Below, piece after piece: positions 1 through 9,947 of a stretch of 64,000 nt of DNA. The notes under the pieces were generated by a model that was not told the origin of the DNA, did no database searches, and worked only from the letters and a program-made list of their open reading frames with translations. The translations under genes were made by a program, and so were the position numbers. Each line of letters opens with the position of its first letter. Within the stretch, counting starts at the first letter, position 1. Origin of the DNA: Morinoia aosen (taxonomy: Eukaryota; Arthropoda; Malacostraca; Amphipoda; Talitridae); assembly GCA_030386875.1 (NCBI GenBank), contig CM059568.1, forward strand, positions 27,832,120 to 27,896,119, in the 5' to 3' direction.

Positions 1-2258
1 ATTTAACCTTAGTCATTGATGTGGCTACCACAACGATTACAAAATTATTTGGATAAACAGCGAACACTGTATTCTTTTCTATCCTCTTCCATGAATCAAC
101 TTAGCTCAGTCGACTGAGTAGTGGAATTCTGTCTTCGCCCATCCGAGGCGAACATATTCAACTCAATCGCGTGTCTCTTTTTTGAGATTTTCCTATACTT
201 GAGATTTGTTTTAGGTGATACTTTCGTTGTAACAAAAGTGGTTCCCAGGGGCTTGAAACTGTTCCTACGTTGTTTTCAAAAATTCATTTTACTTCAACAA
301 GGTCTAATTGATATTTTTGCTTCCTTGTTTTAAATTTCAGTTTCATCATAACTGCTTAAATGTTCAGTATATTTTTCGGATAATTTTAATACATTCTATA
401 AATTCCCATGCTCCATTTGCTGTAGGTTTCTCAACGTTCACTTGGACAAATTTATCAAACTATTGTGATCCTTTTATTGCAAGGAAATCTCTCATGTTAT
501 CCTTACACTCCCCTTCTTTCTATCAGAACACAACAGTCGAGTCAAACCAACCGTTAATAAAACTACGCGTGTCACCTCAATCTGTTCAAGCTCGCCGACC
601 TGCTGTTGTCGCTCAAACTGGGAGTAACAAGACACGTTTGACATCATTTGAATAATTCATTGAGTCCATAAAGTTAAGGACCGTCGAGACGTGGTCGCGC
701 GTCTAGCGAACCCTCCATAAAAATTTATCTGTATTGCTGAACACGCTCCCTTTGTTTCATTTATGCTCAAATTTCACGTCCCGGTCATCCAGTGTTTGGT
801 ATTTCCCAACCTCGTTGAATTTGGAAAGACCAATGACTCAAATCATTGATTATTCAGATTTTGTAAAAAGTGTGTTCAGGGTGGTGCGAAGTTTTAGAGC
901 AAAATAGTTTCAACACTAAATTAGGACTTTCATCAACACTGCAGTGGAATATCGTTTTATGTGTTCCCCTCCAGCCCGAAATCGCAAGTTCTAGTTAGCC
1001 TCAAAAACTCTGCCATTCACCACCAAGTCTTGAGGAATTTTCTCCACCCCATTTTGAGGGAGCCGTTCAGAGCTTTGATTGTATGAAAAGAAGCACAAAC
1101 TTTAAACTTTAAAATGAATCTAGCAGAAAATGCATTAGGTTAAGGACACGTGATGCGAAGAGTCTCAATTAGTTACTTCAAAACCTCGGTAAAATAATCC
1201 TTACGCCACTTCTGAGTCTTGTTAATTAACTGAGTGAGAGAGATTTTTTCATCTTTTCCGTGTGATAAGTATTGTTATGTTCGAAATTTTATTTATCGTC
1301 TCGTCGAAATAATTTTTACATCCCGTAGGAGTAGGAGTTTGGCATCGAATTTCTGTTCACTTTTTCACCTTCCTGAGTAAAAATGTTTGATGGACAATTT
1401 CTTGTTTTGGAAATGCCAAAACACTTCATGACTAAGGTAAGAATGGAAAAAGTAAAGCATTTTTTAAAAATATATGCACTTATATATTTTTGAGTTATAA
1501 AGTAACTATTGGGATAATTAATAAATGTTCAATATTAGTACAATAACTTCATCCATCTGCTCCTTCCACTACGATTGAAGAGGAGCGAAACCAGTGTTTG
1601 TGAGAAGGACCAGTGTGAGCACCAGGCGCTAAACCAGTGCAATTCTTTTGTCAGTAAACACATCTAGGCTACGAACCAATCTTCATTGAAGAATTTTGCT
1701 TCAATGACATAATATGGTGAGATTTGCGTAAGCTACATAGTTTAATTCAAAGATCAAGTTGCATTTCCAATTTAATCACTTGTCAACCATCAAAATACTT
1801 TGGAAGCCTGAGTAAAATTCCTAATCGATTTTAATCACTGATACCAAATACTATGGCTAGGACACATGCATACAGGAAAATACGAATACAGGACACATGC
1901 AGCTTCGAGTCGCAAGTGTCTCAATAAACTTTCGGAGCTTTCAACAAGCTAGATAAAAGCACTGATTTCAGCACATGTAGTCATTAAAGTTACATAGTTG
2001 TGAACAGAGTTACGGAGTTTGAGGAATAAATTTTCGATTCCGATTTTACCTTTTCAGAATTTGGCGACTCCGACTCCACCTTTTCAGAATTTTGGGACTC
2101 CAACTCCACGTATTCACAATTTTTTTGATGAATATTTTATTTCTTAATGTTTACAGTGGTTGCAACCTGTATATATATTTTATATCTTTATTCACAAACA
2201 AGACTTAAAATGGAAACAATTTGATAAAAATCAAGGTCTATTTTCATACATGTATATA
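1..2258. other. Anonymous AT-rich DNA, no gene recognised
   Basis: Short open frames occur at 121-333 and 308-655, but they show no recognisable domain, overlap each other, and have the composition of random AT-rich DNA. Around 2030-2110 there is a short direct duplication of a phrase close to 'gactccaactccac'. I see no terminal repeats, poly-A tail or transposase motif here. Confidence 0.5.
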
Positions 2259-2446
2259 CAGGGTGTTCCTGAACTAGAGATAAAAAATGAAACTGTAAGT
2301 AGAAAATCGCAAAATAAATCTATTTTCATAGGTAACAAAAATCTCAACCTCCACCGTTTTCGAGTAATTCCAAGTTGAAAAGTCCTTAAATTTTCAATAA
2401 TAAGCGCTCACGCACCGGCTGCCAAAGAAGTTCGGTTTTAGGTGAT
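2259..2446. repeat. Left terminal inverted repeat of the DUF4817 element
   Basis: Read on the plus strand this arm matches the reverse complement of 9948-10141 along almost its full length, with scattered substitutions and small indels. It begins 'cagggtgttcctgaact'; the partner begins 'cagggtgtttcagaact'. It lies 4 bp from the left TTAA of the next insertion. Confidence 0.85.
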
Positions 2447-2450
2447 CTAG

Positions 2451-3571
2451 TTAAGGAGGTCCTCCGAGGCCCCTTGTCTCTCGGATGGTCAATTTTCATC
2501 TTTTTGTTGGAAAAGGACCCTTACGTGGTGGACTATTCGGTCCTAAAATTTTATGGCGCTACGGACAAAAGATCCCCCCAAGGGACCAATGTAAGGGGAC
2601 CAAAATCCTTAATTTTCGACCCCATTTCAACCCCACGTAAAAAGAAAACAAAACGGGAAATAAAAAATTTGCGAATATAATTTTGTTAGATATGTTCCAA
2701 CGATTTTAAAACGGTTCTTTTTTATGTTCTAGCATAAAAACTCAATGAGTTCTATTCTTTTGAAATAGCAGTATAAATAGACTAAAAACCAATATGTCAA
2801 ATTTCTTCAAAAACTAAGGCCAGAATCAAAAAAATTTACGGATGAAATTGTGTTTCTTTTCAAAAGTTACACATTATAGTCAAATTTCATAAGAATCAGA
2901 CTGAAAATAAAAAAATTTAATAATATAAATTTTTTTTTATGGAAATTGCAATTCACAGTGTGAATATGAGGTTATGCATGGAGATTATCGAAATAAAAAT
3001 GAAAACAGCATTCAATTACATAAATTTTCCATTATATTAAACTTGAGCAAGAATTTTTGTTTGTGGGCGTTACTGGAGTCACTTATTTTCAAAATTCAGA
3101 AGAATAGAAGTCATTGAGTTTTTATGCTAGGAAGAAAACAAAGACAGTTTTAGAATCCTTTGAACATTTTTAACAAAGATAAGTTCCTATTTTTCCAATT
3201 TGTACATTCTAATTTTTTTTATCATAGTTCAAATCCAAAAATGTCGGTATATTTTATATATTGGTAAGATATCGCATATGTAAAAAAAAGATTCAAATAC
3301 AAAATCGCTGAATGTATCTTTGTTAGAAATGTTCCAAGGATTCCAAAACTGTCTTTGAATTTGTTCTAGCATAAAAACTCAATGACTTCTATTCTTTTGA
3401 TATATGTATAAAAATGACTCTAAAAACTAATTTTTACAATTTTTCGGAAAAACTAAGGCCTAAATCAAAAAAGTTTCCGAATAACATGAGTTTTTCATGC
3501 AAAAATACGTATACTGGTCAAATTTCAGACCAATCGGATCAAAATTCAAATTTTAGCGCAGGACCCCTTAA
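2451..3571. mobile_element. TTAA-flanked non-autonomous element
   Basis: The segment is bounded by TTAA at 2451-2454 and 3568-3571. Just inside are short inverted ends: 'ggaggtcct' on the left, and 'ggggtcct' read inward on the minus strand on the right. TTAA duplication is the hallmark of piggyBac-type insertion, but no transposase is encoded here, so the family is an inference. Inside is an ~85-bp unit present three times: 2681-2765 and 3315-3402 in the same orientation, and 3097-3182 inverted. All three contain the phrase 'gcataaaaactcaatga'. The element sits between the TIR and the C-terminal end of the DUF4817 transposon, so it entered after that transposon. Confidence 0.6.
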
Positions 3572-3700
3572 GAAGTGAAATTACTGTATTCACGAGAGTA
3601 TGTGTCATTGATTACCCAATCATACTATTTTTGACTATATAAGGAATGATTTTTTAAAATTTTTTCAAGAAAAAATAACCAATCACAAATTATATTATTA

Positions 3701-4066
3701 CTACCAGAGGTGTTCAAAGTGCCTACCGTGAACTCCAATGTACTTTTCATATGTCATGAACTGACGGCCGTACAGATGTGAAAACATTAGGTTTTTCAGC
3801 TATTTATGCTGCAACATCAACTATTCGGGCAACCAGATCTTTCTCTGCATCCACAGGGGTGGCATACACCAGCTCCTTCATCGCCCCCCCCCCCCCCCCC
3901 CCCACAGGAAGAAATCAAGTGGTGTCATATCTGGTGAGCGAGGAGGCCACGTCACTGGGCCGCCTCTGCCAATCCACCTATTGGGAAACTGCTCATCTAA
4001 TACCTCTCGTGATCCAAGGAAATAACGTGCTTGTGCTCCATCATGTTAAAACCACATTCTTCTACG
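3701..4066 (-). pseudogene. DUF4817-type transposase, C-terminal piece
   Basis: The minus-strand reading begins right at the mariner insertion. It contains a second catalytic motif HDGAQA (preceded by an in-frame stop where a glutamine codon is expected), then NRWIGRGGPV, then WPPRSPDMTPLDFFLWG, the third catalytic motif. After this comes a run of 20 C on the plus strand (3884-3903), then KELVYATPVDAEKDLVARIV and, after a frameshift, a C-terminus ending GRHFEHLW and a stop at 3701-3703. This motif order is that of arthropod DUF4817/DDE transposases, a mariner/Tc1-related group. The stop and frameshifts make it non-functional. The rest of the protein is at 5401-5460 and 9141-9793. Confidence 0.85.
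3884..3903. repeat. Poly-C tract of 20
   Basis: A pure run of 20 C on the plus strand lies within the transposase pseudogene, just after the codons for DFFLWG. It probably expanded from a short run of glycine/tryptophan codons after the gene died. Confidence 0.9.
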
Positions 4067-4068
4067 TA

Positions 4069-5400
4069 CGAGGCCTGTCGAAAAAGTATCCGACCTTTGG
4101 CCAGAAAAAATACTTCAACAACCTGACGGGGTTGGGACCCTAATCCCCTTCAAAGTAGGCTCCTTGTGCTTCCACACACTTAGCCCACCGATCCTTCCAC
4201 TGCCGGAAACACCTCTGGAAGTCTTCTTTTGGAATGGTGTTCAGCTCTGTCGTCGCGTTCCGCATTATCTCTTCTCTACTCTCAAAACGGGATCCTTTCA
4301 GTGGTGTCTTCAATTTTGGAAACAACCAGAAGTCGCAAGGAGCCAGGTCTGGAGAGTAGGGAGGTTGGCGAACGGTCGTAATTCCATGTTTGGCCAAGAA
4401 ATTGCGGATCAAATGGGATGAATGTGCGGGCGCGTTGTCGTGATGCAAGTGCCAGTTGTTCGCAGTCCACATGTCTGGTCTTTTGCGCCGAACTGCATCA
4501 CGAAGTCGCCGGAGAACATCCTGATAGTACTCCTTTGTCACTGTTTGTCCTTCCGATGCGTATTCGTGATGCACAATTCCACGGACATCAAAGAAAACAG
4601 TCAGCATCACCTTGATTTTGCTTCGCACCTGCCGCGCTTTCTTCGGCCTTGGAGACTCGGGATGCTTCCATTGGGATGACTGTCTTTTTGTTTCTGGGTC
4701 GTACCCGTACACCCATGACTCATCTCCAGTTATCACGGTGTTCAGAAACCCAGGATCAGTGTTGGCGGTGTCCAGAAGGTCCTGTGCAACGTCACGACGG
4801 AGGTCTTTTTGTTCCGGCGACAACAACTTGGGCACGAATTTCGCAGCCACTCGGTTCATGTTCAAATCGTCACGCAAAATGGCATGTGCAGAATCTTTAC
4901 TCACTCCAACCTCTTGGGCAATCTCCCGCACGGTCAAACGACGATCTGCCATCACCAAATTTCGCACCCTCTCAACAACAGCTGCACTCCGAGAAGTTTT
5001 GGGCCTGCCACAACGCTGCTCACTCTCCGCTGATGTGCGGCCATCTTTGAATCGGTTGAACCACTCCTTAATTTGTGTTACACCCATAGCATCTTCCCCA
5101 AACACCTGCTGAATCTTACGAATTGTTTCAATTTGAGAATCACCAAGCTTTTGACAAAATTTGATGCAGTGTCTTTGCTCAATTCGTTCAGTCATCTTGC
5201 AAGAAAACTAAATCCGACAAAAACTTAGAACAGCACCTTACTTGGCGACCACCAGCCAGTGACTGGCCCAAGTGAATGCGGTGAAAAAAGTCAAGCATGC
5301 GCATTAAGATTCCTCCTTCCACCGTGCACAGTGGCGCCGCCTTAGAATCACTACTTTGCGCGGGAAAAATTAAGGTCGGATACTTTTTCGACAGGCCTCG
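4069..5400 (-). mobile_element. Complete mariner transposon with perfect TIRs
   Basis: The element is 1332 bp with identical 29-bp terminal inverted repeats (4069-4097 and 5372-5400, beginning 'cgaggcctgtcg'). It is flanked by a TA duplication (4067-4068 and 5401-5402). It carries one uninterrupted transposase frame on the minus strand and is visibly richer in G+C than its surroundings. It interrupts the DUF4817 transposase: deleting the element and one TA rejoins that frame as DVPLNIRRRMWF. Identical TIRs, a clean TA duplication and an intact frame suggest a much more recent arrival than its host element. Whether it can still move cannot be judged from sequence alone. Confidence 0.95.
4140..5195 (-). 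CDS. Mariner transposase (DD34D), intact
   Basis: This 351-codon frame starts with ATG at 5195 and stops at 4140, the usual length for a mariner transposase. Such enzymes bind the TIRs and cut and paste the element into TA dinucleotides. Residues ~5-60 form the first helix-turn-helix (EQRHCIKFC to IKEWFNRFKDG). GRPK at 63-66 is the linker, and ~75-110 a second helix-turn-helix (LTVREIAQEVGVSKDSAHAIL). The catalytic domain has D158 in VITGDESWVYGYD, D253 in HHDNAPAH and D288 in PYSPDLAPCDFW. There are 34 residues between the last two aspartates, the mariner signature. The usual WVPHEL-type motif is represented here by AAKFVPKLL. No stop or frameshift is seen. Within mariner I would not assign a subfamily without alignment. 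Confidence 0.95.
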   Translation of the reverse strand: MTERIEQRHCIKFCQKLGDSQIETIRKIQQVFGEDAMGVTQIKEWFNRFKDGRTSAESEQRCGRPKTSRSAAVVERVRNLVMADRRLTVREIAQEVGVSKDSAHAILRDDLNMNRVAAKFVPKLLSPEQKDLRRDVAQDLLDTANTDPGFLNTVITGDESWVYGYDPETKRQSSQWKHPESPRPKKARQVRSKIKVMLTVFFDVRGIVHHEYASEGQTVTKEYYQDVLRRLRDAVRRKRPDMWTANNWHLHHDNAPAHSSHLIRNFLAKHGITTVRQPPYSPDLAPCDFWLFPKLKTPLKGSRFESREEIMRNATTELNTIPKEDFQRCFRQWKDRWAKCVEAQGAYFEGD

Positions 5401-5460
5401 TATGTTCAGAGGGACATCTTTTAATAATGCAGGCAAAACTTCTTCTAAAAGAATCCTGTA
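5401..5460 (-). pseudogene. DUF4817-type transposase, middle piece
   Basis: Only ~20 codons lie between the mariner and the LINE: YRILLEEVLPALLKDVPLNI on the minus strand. In the family this segment follows NGPAY (found at the far side of the LINE, near 9141) and precedes the RRMWFQHDGA-type motif (found at the far side of the mariner, 4066 downward). It is the key piece proving that the three fragments are one gene. Confidence 0.85.
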
Positions 5461-6798
5461 CATAAATCTGGTGATATCGACATAGCGTCAAACTACAGAC
5501 CAATCAGTCTCCTGCCTGTTATGTCCAAAATATTAGAAAAAGTAATAACAAACCAGCTCTCGTCTTACATAGACGAGTCACATCTACTGCATCGCAATCA
5601 ATATGCTTACAGAAGAAATACTAGTACTCAGGACGCCCTCTTAAACATAACAGAAAAAATTTACAATGATATTGACCAAAAAAAATTAACTCTCTTACTA
5701 TTGCTTGATCTCTCCAAAGCTTTCGACAGTGTTGAGCATAAGAAACTTCTACAAAAAATTTTAAACCTCAGAATAGACACTCAGTGGTTTGAAAGCTACC
5801 TACTGAACCGCTCTCATGCAGTGTGCTTGAATAACAAAATTTCATCATTCATACCAAATTATTTTGGCGTTCCTCAAGGTTCAATCATCGGCCCACTCCT
5901 ACTTTCAATTTTCATCAATGATTTCCCCACCATGCCGGCAAACACAAAAACCTCAATGCATGCTAATGACGTGCAAATTGCCATGGCAAGCTCAACAGCG
6001 GATTCAAAAGAAACACAATCCAACGCTGAAAACCTTCTGAGAAATCTGAAATTGTGGTATGACCATAATGGCCTCAAACTTAACGCAAGTAAAACGCAAT
6101 GCATTATTTTTGGATCACAGAATGCGACTGAAAATTTACCACCATTCAAGCTAACATTTGGAGACGATACAATTAAACCAGTAGATAAGGTTGAAAATTT
6201 GGGTGTTTGGTTTGACAAATATATGACTTTCAATTCACACGTCGAAACAATGTACAACAAAATTAATGGAACCTCAATGTTCTTTCATCGTATAAAGAAC
6301 ACACTTGACGAAAAATCTAGATTATTAGTGATTCAGTCTTTAGTTTTATCGCGTCTGGACTACTGCAGTCTTGTGTGGGGAGATTTACCTCAATGTCGTC
6401 AGGAAGAGTTGCAAAAATGTCTAAACTTCGCCGCTAAAGTAGTATGCAAAGGAAATTTCAATAAGTACGATCATGTCACCCCTCTTTTGAAAAAACTCGA
6501 CTGGATCCCAATACCGAACAGATTTATGATCCAGAAAGCTCGACGAGTATTCTCCTCTTTGTACTACCCCCAAAGTAATGCAGAGGTGTTAAAATTTTTT
6601 CCATCTGATATCCCAAACGAAAGACCAAACCGGAGGAACGATGTTTTAGTCAGTTACCGTTCATCTAACGTGGGACAAAAAGCTCTCTCATTTTCTGGAG
6701 TTTTTTTTTTGAACAAGCTTCCCCAGCATATCAAAAACTCTAAAACTGGAAAAGAATTTAGAGTAAATGTGTCACGTCATTTTGCATCTCTGTCATAG
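5461..6798 (+). pseudogene. LINE reverse transcriptase, truncated, active site mutated
   Basis: The frame is open from the truncation point to the stop at 6796-6798; the first ATG is at 5521, 425 codons long. Numbering from that Met: the first active-site block is LDLSKAFDSVEH (D63, D69), then FGVPQGSIIGP (~115-124) and INDF. The catalytic FADD box reads HAND at 147-150, so the first aspartate is replaced by asparagine and the enzyme should be dead. The thumb/C-terminal part has LNASKTQCIIFGS and YDHVTPLLKKLDWIPI, which resembles CR1/L2-group LINEs. The endonuclease and the N-terminal half of the RT are missing. It would have copied LINE RNA at a nicked target. The clade is my inference from motif style. 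Confidence 0.85.
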
Positions 6799-8215
6799 GG
6801 CCTACTGCATTTCGGTATGAACTTCTCATCTATTAGAAATTTTAATTTTCCTGAAATTTCTGTTAAAAATTTAGAAACTATTTCATTTTACGTTTGCTTA
6901 GCGATTCGTATATTCATCTTACTTATTTCTGTCGACAACAATGAGCACCACAGCCGTCAGTTCAATGCAGCAGAACGAACGTTCTTTCCATAATGAGGAG
7001 TATTTCCTCATCTCTATTTTGTTATTTCTTTCTCTTTCCTGTATTAATATTTAACGTCCGTATGACAAATATACCATGAAATACATTTTGTGTGTACACC
7101 AATAAACAGGTTTATAGATGTGAGGGTTGTGCAAAGTTTATAATGAATTAAATTTTGGCTAACGTTGTCTCGCTATTTCAAAATCATTCTCGAAGATGTT
7201 TTCAATCGATTTTCGGCTGAGCTGGGGGGAAGGGGGTAATTTAAGCATGGCATTTAGTCTTCTTATTTTTTATTTTTTTCGTGCGTTCAGCGCACACGAG
7301 CACTGAACTTTCAAATCGGAAAAAACTCTAAATTTCTGTAATTAAAATTATCACTTTGGATCGAAGCCTAATATACCTATATGTGCCAAATTTTGTGAAT
7401 ATTCTCCACTCAGATGTGATATCCGGCCTCAATGTTACTCCATTTTATCCCACGTACACATGTCTGTATAATGCTGAAGAGTTGTCTAGCTTCTTGACTA
7501 TAACCTGATTTTTCTTAAAAAATTTCTGTGAAGAAATTAAAAACTAGTTCATTTTTATGTTTTTCGAAGTCTTCTTTTCCGTTTAGTTATTTTTTTGTGA
7601 AAAATTTCTTAGGATTACAGTGAGCTCAACTGTCATTTTCTGTGTAGTAGATGATAGGTTGCTTTTATCTATTATTTTATATATGTATTTTTTTCTAATA
7701 TTTCATTTTCAATAAGTATATATATTAATATGTGTGAGTACGTGTGTAGGTATATATATATGTATCTAAATATATAGATATACATGTTTCTATTTCATTT
7801 CTTCACGCAAAAACCATCCGGTTAGTAAATTTTATTGCACTAGCGAAATGATTCAAAAATAGATCTATCACTTCCCCAGAGGGCGTTTCTGTGAATCGGA
7901 TTAATGTCAAATATAATGAATGAAATAAAGTGCAATTTGAGCATATGAATCGTAGTAAAATTATTTTTCTATCCGTATGTTGTACAAGCTATGAATTTTG
8001 ATATTGAGTATATATTTGTTAACCCATTTCTACCAATATTTTGTAGATATTTCTCAATCATGAGTGGTAACCGGCTTACACTGTATCTCTATTTTATCCC
8101 ATGTACCCATGTCCGCATGATGTGGTGAATATCGAGAAGATATGCAATATGTTTTTGGTGGTGATAGGGCTTTGCATATTTTAGGGCATATTTTTCATTT
8201 CTAATTCAACTACCC
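6799..8215. other. Region after the LINE ORF, no gene
   Basis: This is AT-rich sequence following the RT stop. It has a polyadenylation-like AATAAA at about 7104 and a mixed TA/TG simple-sequence patch at ~7725-7790. It may be LINE 3' UTR or separate inserted DNA; I see no coding motif. Confidence 0.4.
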
Positions 8216-8220
8216 TTGAC

Positions 8221-8636
8221 AGAGATAGACTATTGGCACGCCACGTATGGTTTGTCTATTAATACGCCTCATATATTTTGTCTATTAATCTGCCTCGTAT
8301 GGTCTATCTATTTGTACACCTCTGATTGCTTGTCTATTAGTACACCTCGTATAGTTTGCCTATTATTATGGCTCGTATGGCTTATCTATTTGTACACCTC
8401 GGATGGTTGGTCAATTAGTACTCCTAGTATTGAACGTTTGTTAGACTACTAGCACACCACGAATGGTTTGTCTATTAGTACGCCTCGTATATTTTGTCAA
8501 TTAATATGCCTCGTATGGTCTATCTACTTGTACACCTCTGATAGTTTGTCTATTAGTACACCTCGTATAGTTTGTCTATTATTATGCCTCGTATGGCTTA
8601 TCTACTTGTACACCTCGGATGGTTTGTCAATTATGT
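8221..8636. repeat. 27-bp minisatellite arranged in a 216-bp higher-order unit
   Basis: Monomers of 27 bp resembling 'tgtctattagtacacctcgt' follow head to tail. Corresponding diverged monomers recur exactly 216 bp apart (8 x 27): 'cacgccacg' at 8237 pairs with 'cacaccacg' at 8453, and 'tcaatta' at 8411 with 8627. So an eight-monomer block was itself duplicated without indels. Since 27 is a multiple of three, each copy keeps reading frames open, encoding 9-residue repeats such as LSISTPRIF and IYLYTSD. I regard these as a by-product rather than a gene, because a stop separates the two blocks. Confidence 0.85.
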
Positions 8637-8750
8637 GTACATATATGTATATATATATGTGTGTGTGTGTGTGTGTGAATGGATATACACATACATACAT
8701 ACGTATATGTACGTATGTGTGTATATGGATATATATTTACATATATTTTT
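8637..8750. repeat. TA/TG microsatellite
   Basis: Alternating 'tatatg', a (TG) run and 'catacatacatacg' directly follow the minisatellite. This is simple-sequence DNA with no coding content. Confidence 0.85.
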
Positions 8751-9072
8751 TTTCATGCTTCCTTAAAATGACACTTGTGAACATTGACCGAAACAAGCGA
8801 TTTCATATATTATTTCCTGGCGTCAAGAATTGCGAAGTTTTATGCCATGTACATGTAAACTGTCAAAAGTGTTTTCACCCCACAATGAAAATGCATCGTC
8901 CATGAAATTGTGTTACCTCTTATAATTATCATTACATGTATTATCAAACGTAGATTAAGCTATATTAGGAGTACATTGCCCTCAATCATTTCTTTCGGAC
9001 TAGTGACACGAGTTCTACATTACTCGTGTGTGTGTATCATGTAAGTGTATTAATTTTAAGATATTTTAAAAA

Positions 9073-9135
9073 CCAATGATGGTACTTTTGTACCATCTCT
9101 ATTGGAAATAAACTGTTTTTCTTTCTTTTTCTTTT
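9073..9135 (+). other. Stem-loop, AATAAA and T/C-rich tail at the LINE 3' end
   Basis: Bases 9073-9105 fold into a hairpin: CCAAT pairs with ATTGG, GATGGTAC with GTACCATC, loop TTTT, and a 3-nt bulge on one side. AATAAA follows near 9107, then a (TTTTC)-like stretch to the insertion edge at 9135. Several LINE groups have a short 3' hairpin plus a simple-repeat tail recognised by their reverse transcriptase; that role here is an inference. Confidence 0.6.
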
Positions 9136-9140
9136 CTGTA

Positions 9141-9793
9141 TGCAGGGCCATTGAGAGGCGAAGGCATCAAATATGGACCGATTAAATTGGCGTTTACAAT
9201 TCCTGCCCACACGTTGACGCTGAAGCGAAGTTGATGTTGATGAACACGAATTATGTGAGGATTATTGACAACCCAATGGTGAGAATTATGCGTTTTCAAT
9301 ACACCATAGTGAGTGAAAGATGCTTCATCAGTGAACAGGGCTCTCTTTGGAAAACCGACATTATTTGTTTATTTTTGCAAAAACCACTGAGATTATTTCA
9401 TGCGAGGCTCCTGATCTGTAGGAAGCAAACTTTGCGCTCTTTGAAAATGATATGGGTGTAAGTTTTGACCGTGGAGTTCTCGCCATGCAGTAACTTGACT
9501 TGAAATGCCTAAATGTTGAGCAGCATAGCGTGTAGTATCACGAGGATTTTGTTCAAAATGTTGAATGATTCATCCTAGGAGATCGTTGGTAGACGTCCTG
9601 TTTCCTGTCTGTTTATCCTGTAACTTCCATTTTCACGCAATCTTCTGTGTAAGTTCGTAAAGAACCTGTGTCCAGGAACCTCACGATTTGGGTAGCGTTC
9701 TCTATATAACTGTGAAGCAAGTAAAGAATTTCCCGCTGCAGCTTCGAACATAAAGTGCATGTCAGCAAGTTCTGCAATCATGAAGCGCTCCAT
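9141..9793 (-). pseudogene. DUF4817-type transposase, N-terminal piece
   Basis: The likely start is the Met at 9793 (MERFMIAELADMHFMFEA), chosen because family members start just before the DUF4817 helix-turn-helix block. That block continues through ASQLYRERYPNREVPGHRF and LHRRLRENGSYRI. After a frameshift comes AAQHLGISSQVTAWRELHG, then PYHFQRAQ, then the first catalytic motif LFTDEASFTHYG. The piece ends with VNVWAGIVNANLIGPYLMP and NGPAY, where the LINE interrupts it. At least two frameshifts and an in-frame stop (near 9400) make it a pseudogene. The protein would have bound its own TIRs and catalysed transposition. Confidence 0.85.
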
Positions 9794-9947
9794 GTTTACT
9801 GTTCGACGTGCAGTTAACAAATGACCCATAAAATAGGGCTCTTCCCCACTCAACTTAGTACTATGAAGTAATTTTTCAGATTGGATCCAAACATGCAACT
9901 TTTCCATAAACATTTCATTTTTTATGATTCTCCGTACAGGTACATTA

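Larger units (their letters stand above)
5461..9135 (+). mobile_element. 5'-truncated LINE insertion (CR1/L2-like)
   Basis: The insertion interrupts the DUF4817 gene, and the short word 'ctgta' sits at both edges (5456-5460 and 9136-9140) as a possible target duplication. The left end starts inside the reverse transcriptase frame (HKSGD, then NYRPISLLP), the normal result of incomplete reverse transcription. The right end has a stem-loop (9073-9105), an AATAAA (9107 area) and a T/C-rich tail. Between the RT stop (6798) and the tail lie 2.3 kb, including an AATAAA at ~7104 and a minisatellite. This is either an unusually long 3' UTR or a LINE ending near 7.1 kb followed by further insertions. 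The boundaries with the host transposon are firm; the internal make-up is not. Confidence 0.7.

Noticed and set aside
95..160. 'tagctcagtcgactgag', resembling a tRNA D-arm/A box
   Set aside because: It is a local palindrome; no B box, anticodon arm or acceptor pairing follows at the right spacing.
4164..5112. Several plus-strand open frames (62-166 codons)
   Set aside because: They are antisense shadows of the intact mariner transposase on the minus strand.
8221..8636. Possible CRISPR-like array
   Set aside because: The repeats are contiguous without unique spacers, in a eukaryotic transposon context.
8216..8905. Repetitive leucine/isoleucine-rich open frames that could look like membrane proteins
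   Set aside because: They arise because the minisatellite period (27 bp) is a multiple of three; a stop splits the two blocks and the second runs into a microsatellite.
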